Source of the DNA: an uncultured Clostridia bacterium
GTDB taxonomy: Bacteria > Bacillota > Clostridia > Christensenellales > Borkfalkiaceae
Length of the DNA: 8,707 bases
Direction: 5' to 3'
NCBI GenBank assembly: GCA_947177495.1
Contig: CAMWUS010000047.1
Span: forward strand, 1 to 8,707
This document shows positions 1 to 5,622 of this stretch, in pieces. The notes beneath the pieces are model-generated. The model ran no database searches, had not been told where the DNA came from, and was given only the letters and a program-made list of their open reading frames with translations. The translations under genes and the position numbers were made by a program. Within the stretch, counting starts at the first letter, position 1. Each line of letters starts with the position of its first letter.

Positions 1-1982
1 CCGACGGAGTAGGTCTTGCCCTCTTCGGTAAGCGAAACGAACTTATATTCTCCTACAATGGGGTCGGCTTGCGTCGCTTCAACATAGTAGTAGCAAGGGA
101 ACAGCCACATATTTTCCGCTTTTACGCCCGTTGGAATTTGCCAAGAAAATGCGGTAGCGTTGACTTCGCTAAACTTTTCGAGGAAAGCTTTTAACTCCTC
201 GGTCAGCGGATAAACGCCGTCCTCGTTCACGTACTTCGCGTAATACGTTTGCGCGGTGATTTCCGTAGGAATGGAAGCGACGGGACCGTGCGTGCCGTTC
301 GTATAATTGTACTCGTCAAATCCGCGCAAAAATACCGTATAGTCGAGCGTGGTTTCGCCGAACTCCTGTCTGGTCACAAACTTATACGTCGCAAGGTAGC
401 TGTTTACAAGCTCCATATACGCCAACGCGCAACCCGCTTCGAATCTGTTCGTATCGAGCGCGCCCGTAATATTCACGACGACCACGGGCCCACTTACCGT
501 ACCCAAGTGGTAGTACTTATCCGCTGCATTATACACGAGCTTCGCCGTTCCGTCCATGGATACGCCTTGAAGCTCTTGTCCTGCAGGCTTGATATATTGG
601 GTAAGCTTTTCTTCTACTTCAACGGTGGTATAGGTGTCGGCAATCGCCGTCGTTTTGTCGATTTTCACGTTGAGCTTGGCGGGATAGCTATTCGCCTTTG
701 CCGTGATGGCGATATGCGTTTGCCCCTTGCTCTGCACCGCGCTCGTATACGCAACGAAAGTAGCGGAAGCGTTTGCGGTATATGCGCTATCGGCGGGAGC
801 CGTTTCTACAAACTCGTTCGGCGTAGCCCGAGAAGTTGCAATCGCCGTGCGCGTATCGCCCTCAACGCTGACGGTGTAAACGCCCGCTTCGGTGGCTTCG
901 AACGCGATGATTGCGTTAGTGTCCTCTTTCCCGACGGTCACTTCCAACACGGCGCCCTTCCCTCTTTGTTCGATATACGAAGAGAAAGGAGCGGTAACGA
1001 CAAATTCCGCCGTAACGGTGCTACTGCCGTGATTGATTGCCTTAAAATAATAGGGCTTGCCCGCTTCGCAGACGAGCGTTTGCGGCATATAATTGCCCGC
1101 TTCCCCTACAACGAACTCCGTCCCGTTTGACAGAAAGAGGTTACTCCCCTTGGTGTAAAAGTCGTATCTGCCCGAAATTTCCGCATCAATGCAGTAGTAC
1201 GCGATTTCGTTTGCTTTCAGTTCCTTGGTGTGCTTGTAGGAAACGAAGCGCTGAGCGGCTGCATCGTAGGCGGGCAAACTCTCAGAAGAGGTTTTTTTTT
1301 CCGTATCCATCATGGGAGACACGGAAGTGACCGAAGTAGCCGAAATAATGGTGATCGTCATTTCCGTATCGGTTGCCGAAAAGGTATTGTCCTCACCCGT
1401 ATAATAGCCGTGCTCGTCGTGTGGATAGTCGTATCCTACGGGAAGCTCGAGAATCTGAACGTGGTAATTGTCGGGGTCTTCTTCGATTTCCGCAACGCCG
1501 TCTTCGCCCAGCACAACGGGCGTTTTACAGTTGTCCCCAAAGGTACAAATACCCACCATAACGCCTTCTGCATAGAAAGGCGTTCCGTCGGGATTGACAA
1601 GCTTTACCGTATAAACGAAGCTCTTTTCAAGCGTGACGGTAATCGCGCGGTTGTCGCTCGTAAGCGTAAGCGACGCGCTTTGGGGAACGGTGTAATGCGC
1701 GGGAAGCTTGGAGAGCACGACCTCGTAGCTGTCGGGCACGAGATCGAACTCCGCTCTTCCTTGTGCGTTGGTGTTTACTCTTTCAAACGTCGCGCCGCCC
1801 TTGCGGATCTGTACCGAAACGTTGCTCGCGGGCGTTTCCGCATCTTTCATTACGGTTACGGTATAGGTTACCGCATTGTCGTCGGGCGTATTGTCGCCGC
1901 AAGCGGCAAACAGGCACGCAAACAACGATATGCAGAGCGCAATCACAAAAGTTTGCAATAATCTCTTACGTAATTTGGTCAT
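1..1982 (-). CDS. Large surface lipoprotein with Ig-like repeats, C-terminus cut by window edge
   Basis: This frame is open from the ATG at 1982 to the left edge: 660 full codons, no stop, 3' end missing. The start is supported by GGAG at 1991-1994, 8 nt upstream, and by a lipoprotein signal peptide: basic residues 3-7, a hydrophobic core, and lipobox F-A-A-C with Cys28. The mature protein should be lipid-anchored outside the cell. Residues about 38-118 and 122-205 look like two Ig-like/carboxypeptidase-regulatory-like repeats (YTVTV...DG.P...GV.V pattern); the second has a C-x5-C pair (C146, C152). Residues about 235-330 and 340-450 look beta-rich and resemble PPC-type sandwiches. Residues about 455-635 match a module found twice in the upstream neighbour (D488-YYH492, D547-Y-x3-L-x-G554, N624-x-W626-x3-C630). 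A further domain starts near residue 636. It lies 36 bp after the upstream lipoprotein with no terminator between, so the two are probably co-transcribed. Function is unknown; binding or a structural surface role is only inferred. Confidence 0.9.
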   Translation of the reverse strand, partial: MTKLRKRLLQTFVIALCISLFACLFAACGDNTPDDNAVTYTVTVMKDAETPASNVSVQIRKGGATFERVNTNAQGRAEFDLVPDSYEVVLSKLPAHYTVPQSASLTLTSDNRAITVTLEKSFVYTVKLVNPDGTPFYAEGVMVGICTFGDNCKTPVVLGEDGVAEIEEDPDNYHVQILELPVGYDYPHDEHGYYTGEDNTFSATDTEMTITIISATSVTSVSPMMDTEKKTSSESLPAYDAAAQRFVSYKHTKELKANEIAYYCIDAEISGRYDFYTKGSNLFLSNGTEFVVGEAGNYMPQTLVCEAGKPYYFKAINHGSSTVTAEFVVTAPFSSYIEQRGKGAVLEVTVGKEDTNAIIAFEATEAGVYTVSVEGDTRTAIATSRATPNEFVETAPADSAYTANASATFVAYTSAVQSKGQTHIAITAKANSYPAKLNVKIDKTTAIADTYTTVEVEEKLTQYIKPAGQELQGVSMDGTAKLVYNAADKYYHLGTVSGPVVVVNITGALDTNRFEAGCALAYMELVNSYLATYKFVTRQEFGETTLDYTVFLRGFDEYNYTNGTHGPVASIPTEITAQTYYAKYVNEDGVYPLTEELKAFLEKFSEVNATAFSWQIPTGVKAENMWLFPCYYYVEATQADPIVGEYKFVSLTEEGKTYSV
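78..620 (-). repeat. Unassigned shared module, copy C (downstream lipoprotein)
   Basis: Residues about 455-635 of the partial lipoprotein. Signatures: D488-K-Y-Y-H492; D547-Y-x3-L552-x-G554-F555; LTEELKAFLEKF; and N624-x-W626-L-x2-C630. Presence in both proteins supports a paralogous or shared-function pair. Confidence 0.55.
1292..1300 (-). other. A9 homopolymer inside the partial lipoprotein gene
   Basis: Nine consecutive A on the coding strand, read in frame as E228-K-K-T231. The frame is intact on both sides. Such tracts can slip in replication, transcription or translation; an indel here would truncate the protein about one third of the way through the visible part. Confidence 0.5.
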
Positions 1983-2018
1983 CTTTCTATCTCCAAAAAA
2001 ATCTTCTTTGTACAGTTA

Positions 2019-5000
2019 TCAGGGATTTACTTCGTTGTAGGTTCTGTTGTACCAGCAGAATCTCAACCACTCGTTTTCGAGCGCTTGCTCTACCTGTCCG
2101 TCCCAAATGCCGTTCAAGCGCAATTCGAAGAACAACGTCAAAATATCCACAAGCTCCTGATTTACCTTGATGAGCCCTTTGTATTCGCCATCCGTAGGCA
2201 CGGATTCGAAATAGCCCTTTAATATATCGGTATAATCAATATATTTTTCGTCGTATTGCGTGATGTCGACCTTGGGATCGTAATCTACGATTTCGTTGCC
2301 GTTCTCATCGGTGTGCTCGTAGTATACGGTGGTATAACGGAAATCGAACATCTTATAATCGAGCTCCGTAAAGTCTTTGGGATCGAGGACGAATTTATCG
2401 ACAAGCCTGTTAAGCGGCACGCCTCCGACTGCACCCGTAGACACGCCGAGCACGTCCAAATAAATGTAGTCGCCCATGGTGCCGTCGCGATTGACCGCGT
2501 GATAGTAGCCGTCGGCGTCCTTCTTGTAATTGATTGCGCCGGCAAGATAAATTGCACCGGTGAAATTGCCCTCTTCGTCGAGCACCATGTTGTAGGTGTC
2601 TGCCGAACATTTCACGAGCTGTGTGAACGACTCACCGATTTTAGTAATCTTGAAATCGTACGTGCCCGACTCCTGCATATCGAATGCAAGCTCGATATAG
2701 TACTTGTGCCCCGCTTGCAGGTAACGGTATACTTCGAAGTTGTGCTCGTTCAAACCGTCGAACGAAATGTGCTCGCCGCCGTATACAAGCGGGTGATCCG
2801 CATCGGTCGCGTCGTCGTAGAACCACATTTGCGCGGCGTACTGCGAGGAAAGGTTCGCGGGAATGAGCGATTCAATCTTATATACCGCGCTCTCCGAAGG
2901 CGTGAACGTATAAATCATGCAAGGGAACGGCTGCATATTGCGCGTAAGGTCTGCCGTATACGTGCCCTCTCCTACGGGAATTGCGGTGCCCTTCATAAGC
3001 CCGATAATGGGATTGCCCACGGGCTTGCCGTCGCCGTAATGCGAATAGAAGCAGCAAACTTCCAACCACTCGTTCGCGTGCGATTTCGAGCCGCTTACGT
3101 TCTTCATGAACGCCACGAGCAAATCGTGCAGGAACGCGTCTACGGGCGCATAGTCGGGAACGTCCGACCAAGTAGCCGCCGACAAATACCCGATAAGGTC
3201 GTTGCGGTAGTCGCGCTTCACGCCGTTGATTTCGAATTCGCACGAATACATATAGTCGTTCGTTCTTTCGTCGATGCCGAGAACGAGTTGGGCGATACTG
3301 TAATTGTTCGACCAAGGCGTTACGTTGAGCAAGTTTGCAAGCAGAAGCGGGCTTTCGTCGTTTCCTGCGAGCTGAGGATTTTGCAGCTTGGCAAGGTCTA
3401 CGTGATAGTATCCGTCGCTTGCAAGCGCGGCGTTCGCATAGTAAGGGAAATGGGAAGAGCCTGTTTCGGGCGTGCCGTAAACCGCCGAGCGGAGCATATC
3501 CGTCGATTCGGTGACCGTTGAGATATCGACGAAGCGCACGTTCCGCAGATACACGGTATCCTTGCCGCCGTTGCCGCTGCTGTCCTTCATATAGGTGATA
3601 GCAAGCGTGTGCTCGCCGTCCGTGATTTCGGAATACAAATGGCAGGTCTGCCAACCGTTGGAATTGCCGGACACGGTGAATATAATTCTGCCGTCCCAAA
3701 GCATGTAGAAGACGTCGGATTTTTCCGTTTCCGCATAGTAATCGAAGGTGAACACCTTGCCCGCCTCTACGTTTACCGTAGCGTACATGATCGCCATCGT
3801 GTTGGGTTTGCCCGCGTTCGACGAATACACGACTTCTTCATCGGGCGATACGTTTTCAGCCGTGCCGATGATGAACGGCCAAGCGTACTCATATTCCGTT
3901 TCGCCGCGCCAAGTGACCGTGGTGCCCTTGGGGAAGGTATCCGTATCGTGGAGCGTTTCCGCAATTTTCTCGTAGTGATCTTCGGGAAGCTCGATATCGG
4001 GCTTTGCGACTTCGCCGTTAATGGAGTCGCTGACCTGCGTGCCGGGGATAAACGTCTGAACGTAATCGTCCCCGATATATTTTGTAATCATGCGTTCCCA
4101 CGCTTCTACGCTCGTGACCGCGCCGACTTCGATACGCGCGACTGCGCCGTATCTGTCGACCACAATCGTCGTGGGCCAAGCGCTTACGCTGAATTTCGCG
4201 GCAAGCCCGTTCAAGTCCCGCATCATGGGGAAAGTATAGCCCGTGCTCGCTTGGTGGTTGATAATCGCCGCGTCGGTATCGTAGGGAACGTAGTTACTTA
4301 CCGCTACGATTTCGATTTTATCGCCGTACTTTTCGTACACTTCCTGCATGGCGGGCATTTCCGTCACGCACCAAGAGCAGTTGGTACCCCAGTTGTTGAT
4401 AATGAGCGCTTCTTTGTTTTTGAGAATATCCGCAACCGTACTGCTCCAAAAAGCGCCGTTGATTTGATAAGGCGTGGTAAACGAATAGTTATGGATAATG
4501 TCGCCCATGACGTAAGTGATATCGTCTGAGGGAATATCGATGACTGCGGAATGCAATATGAGCTCGCCGTTGCGGGATTCCGCGGTGAGCGTAATGGGCT
4601 CGAAGGTATAACCGTCGAGAAGTCTTGCCGTGTTTACCGTATAGGTATCGGGCGCGGCGGAGAACGTGTACACGCCGTCGTCGTCGGTATTGCCGGACGC
4701 AATGCGCGTGCTGCCGCTGTAAACGTTTACGATTTGGTTGGTGAAGAGCAACCCGCCCTCGCTGCGCACGGTGACACTGTACTTAACCGCCGAACCACCG
4801 TGCAACGCAAAGGTGACGGAAGGATTCTTGCCGTCCGCCGTTTTCGCGCCGTCGTAAAGGTTTTCTTCGGGAAGGTCGGAAAGCGTTACGGAATATTCGC
4901 CGTAATCAAGCTCGCAAGCGGCTGCGCCGTTTGCGTCCGTCTTTGCCGTGCCCGCAGTCCCCTCGTCGTCCGACCAGGTTACGGAAACGCCCTCGGCGGG

Positions 5001-5381
5001 TGCGCCGTCTTTATCGGTAACCGTTACCGTATAGTTTACCCGTTTTACGGAAAGCGCAATTTCCACGCTGCGCATGGAAGAACCGACGGATACCGAAGTA
5101 TATTCGTATGCGTCGCCGTAATTTTCAAGCGTGACCGTATAAGTGCCCAAGGCAAGCTTCGCCGTTGCTTTGCCGTCTTCACCCGTCGTCGCAGTGCCCG
5201 CCGCGGTCGTGCCGTTCATCCAAGAAACGTTAACGCCGCTTACAGGCTCCTCGTCGGGAGTAAGCACCGTTACGCTGTAATCGCCCTGCTCCACAAGGTC
5301 GTCGTCGCACGCCGTAAACAGCGCCGTCAGTCCCAGCGCCATTAAAATCGCCATAATAATGATCGAAACACGTCTTTTCAT
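2019..5381 (-). CDS. Lipoprotein with Ig-like repeats and a TlpA/ResA-like thioredoxin domain (CSWC)
   Basis: This complete 1120-aa protein starts at an ATG preceded by GAGG (5386-5389, spacing 4). The signal peptide has a K-R-R start, a hydrophobic core and lipobox L-F-T-A-C with Cys25, so it should be anchored outside the membrane. Residues 34-112, 116-193 and 200-282 are three Ig-like/prealbumin-like repeats (Y-[ST]-V-T-V ... D..G ... G.Y[ST]VTL). Residues about 287-440 are a thioredoxin-fold domain of the TlpA/ResA/redoxin type: CxxC active site C335-S-W-C338, followed by a helix with MPAMQ, and the cis-proline signature W402-P403-T-T. Such domains reduce or exchange disulfides, or act as thiol oxidoreductases on exported proteins. 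Residues about 480-620 resemble a jelly-roll/galactose-binding-like fold, and 805-915 a PPC-like beta-sandwich. Residues 640-785 and 945-1116 are two copies of an unassigned module shared with the downstream lipoprotein. Usual TlpA-like proteins have fewer than 200 residues, so this is a strongly embellished form. The substrate is not predictable from sequence. Confidence 0.93.
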   Translation of the reverse strand: MKRRVSIIIMAILMALGLTALFTACDDDLVEQGDYSVTVLTPDEEPVSGVNVSWMNGTTAAGTATTGEDGKATAKLALGTYTVTLENYGDAYEYTSVSVGSSMRSVEIALSVKRVNYTVTVTDKDGAPAEGVSVTWSDDEGTAGTAKTDANGAAACELDYGEYSVTLSDLPEENLYDGAKTADGKNPSVTFALHGGSAVKYSVTVRSEGGLLFTNQIVNVYSGSTRIASGNTDDDGVYTFSAAPDTYTVNTARLLDGYTFEPITLTAESRNGELILHSAVIDIPSDDITYVMGDIIHNYSFTTPYQINGAFWSSTVADILKNKEALIINNWGTNCSWCVTEMPAMQEVYEKYGDKIEIVAVSNYVPYDTDAAIINHQASTGYTFPMMRDLNGLAAKFSVSAWPTTIVVDRYGAVARIEVGAVTSVEAWERMITKYIGDDYVQTFIPGTQVSDSINGEVAKPDIELPEDHYEKIAETLHDTDTFPKGTTVTWRGETEYEYAWPFIIGTAENVSPDEEVVYSSNAGKPNTMAIMYATVNVEAGKVFTFDYYAETEKSDVFYMLWDGRIIFTVSGNSNGWQTCHLYSEITDGEHTLAITYMKDSSGNGGKDTVYLRNVRFVDISTVTESTDMLRSAVYGTPETGSSHFPYYANAALASDGYYHVDLAKLQNPQLAGNDESPLLLANLLNVTPWSNNYSIAQLVLGIDERTNDYMYSCEFEINGVKRDYRNDLIGYLSAATWSDVPDYAPVDAFLHDLLVAFMKNVSGSKSHANEWLEVCCFYSHYGDGKPVGNPIIGLMKGTAIPVGEGTYTADLTRNMQPFPCMIYTFTPSESAVYKIESLIPANLSSQYAAQMWFYDDATDADHPLVYGGEHISFDGLNEHNFEVYRYLQAGHKYYIELAFDMQESGTYDFKITKIGESFTQLVKCSADTYNMVLDEEGNFTGAIYLAGAINYKKDADGYYHAVNRDGTMGDYIYLDVLGVSTGAVGGVPLNRLVDKFVLDPKDFTELDYKMFDFRYTTVYYEHTDENGNEIVDYDPKVDITQYDEKYIDYTDILKGYFESVPTDGEYKGLIKVNQELVDILTLFFELRLNGIWDGQVEQALENEWLRFCWYNRTYNEVNP
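2034..2549 (-). repeat. Unassigned shared module, copy B (TlpA-like lipoprotein, C-terminus)
   Basis: Residues about 945-1116, ending 4 residues before the stop. Signatures: D957-G-Y-Y-H961; D1049-Y-x3-L1054-x-G1056-Y1057; VNQELVDILTLFF; and N1103-x-W1105-L-x2-C1109. It has a longer insertion than copy A between the first two blocks (acidic, Tyr-rich). Confidence 0.6.
3027..3464 (-). repeat. Unassigned shared module, copy A (TlpA-like lipoprotein, middle)
   Basis: Residues about 640-785. Signatures: D656-G-Y-Y-H660; D724-Y-x3-L729-x-G731-Y732; a leucine-rich helix-like stretch VDAFLHDLLVAF; and N770-x-W772-L-x2-C776. The last three blocks recur in the same order and spacing type in copies B and C. 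I do not recognise a named family. Confidence 0.6.
4536..5282 (-). repeat. Three tandem Ig-like repeats in the TlpA-like lipoprotein
   Basis: These are protein-level repeats of about 80 aa (residues 34-112, 116-193, 200-282). Each opens with Y-[ST]-V-T-V, carries a central GxxxTxxxG turn region, and has a [GD]-[TE]-Y-[ST]-V strand near its middle-to-end. The pattern fits carboxypeptidase-regulatory-like or prealbumin-like (SpaA/CNA-B-type) beta-sandwiches. The DNA is diverged, so the duplications are old. They probably form a stalk that holds the thioredoxin domain away from the membrane. Confidence 0.7.
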
Positions 5382-5397
5382 AGGTCCTCACAAGAAA

Positions 5398-5419
5398 GCG
5401 TAATTAACCAATCTTACGC
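5398..5419 (-). promoter_or_regulatory. Small 5'UTR hairpin ahead of the TlpA-like lipoprotein
   Basis: GCGTAA (5414-5419 on minus) pairs with TTACGC (5398-5403) across a 10-nt loop. It lies between the predicted transcription start and the ribosome-binding site (5386-5389), ending about 8 nt before it. A 6-bp AU-containing stem is weak; it might tune translation or mRNA stability, or mean nothing. It matches no riboswitch class known to me. Confidence 0.25.
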
Positions 5420-5433
5420 ATGTGTTTTCGTAT

Positions 5434-5463
5434 ATGTTATCATATTTGCGCAATTCCCGTCAA
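5434..5463 (-). promoter_or_regulatory. Putative sigma-A promoter for the lipoprotein operon
   Basis: Minus strand: -35 box TTGACG (5458-5463, 5 of 6 to consensus), an 18-bp spacer, and -10 box TAACAT (5434-5439, 4 of 6). Transcription would start near 5427, leaving a 5'UTR of about 45 nt before the ATG at 5381. It is the best sigma-A-like match I found in the gap, and its position right upstream of a gene start with a good ribosome-binding site supports it. It has not been tested against other AT-rich matches by scoring. Confidence 0.6.
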
Positions 5464-5500
5464 GCGATTTGCACGCCGTGCGTATAAATGTATATATACA
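5446..5500. promoter_or_regulatory. Three short palindromes in and upstream of the promoter (possible operators)
   Basis: TTGCGCAA (5446-5453) is a perfect 8-bp palindrome inside the -35/-10 spacer. GCACG-c-CGTGC (5471-5481) is a perfect inverted repeat around one base, just upstream of the -35 box. TGTATATATACA (5489-5500) is a perfect 12-bp palindrome in the AT-rich upstream part. Their placement would suit repressor or activator binding, but short palindromes are common in AT-rich DNA, and no regulator gene lies in the window. Confidence 0.3.
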
Positions 5501-5566
5501 ATCGGGAAATATTTATTATTATTCATAATATACGCGAAATTATGTATAAACAAGAGATTTTATGAA

Positions 5567-5599
5567 AAGCGGAGCAAAGTTATACACTTCGCTCCGCTT
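5567..5599 (-). terminator. Intrinsic terminator after the fusion dehydrogenase gene
   Basis: A 14-bp stem (arms 5567-5580 and 5586-5599) closes a 5-nt loop, starting 23 bp after the TGA stop at 5623-5625. The only non-Watson-Crick position is a G-U wobble in minus-strand RNA, whereas plus-strand RNA would have an A-C mismatch there. This agrees with selection for the minus direction. The stem is GC-rich (AGCGGAGC core) and is followed on the minus strand by CTTTTCATAAAA, a short and imperfect U-tract. It should separate the fusion gene from the lipoprotein operon. Confidence 0.85.
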
Positions 5600-5622
5600 A
5601 TTCTACACGGTATTTTCAATCG

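Noticed and set aside
1983..2018. Separate promoter for the downstream lipoprotein in the 36-bp gap
   Set aside because: The gap contains a T-run and a ribosome-binding site but no convincing -35/-10 pair.
2256..3521. Long open frame of 421 codons on the plus strand, antisense to the TlpA-like lipoprotein
   Set aside because: Its translation is rich in Arg, Val and His with no recognisable domain or signal. It is the expected by-product of codon bias in the real gene opposite. The same holds for the plus-strand frames at 249-1130, 1230-1961, 3609-4529, 4551-5345, 5626-6387, 6922-7650 and 8026-8691.
2878..3699. Minus-strand frame of 273 codons overlapping the TlpA-like lipoprotein in another frame
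   Set aside because: It is Arg-rich, has no domain and no ribosome-binding site that I can see, and lies fully inside a well-supported gene.
2019..5381. Sortase-anchored pilin or adhesin, suggested by the prealbumin-like repeats
   Set aside because: There is no LPXTG-type motif or C-terminal membrane anchor; the N-terminal lipobox explains surface attachment.
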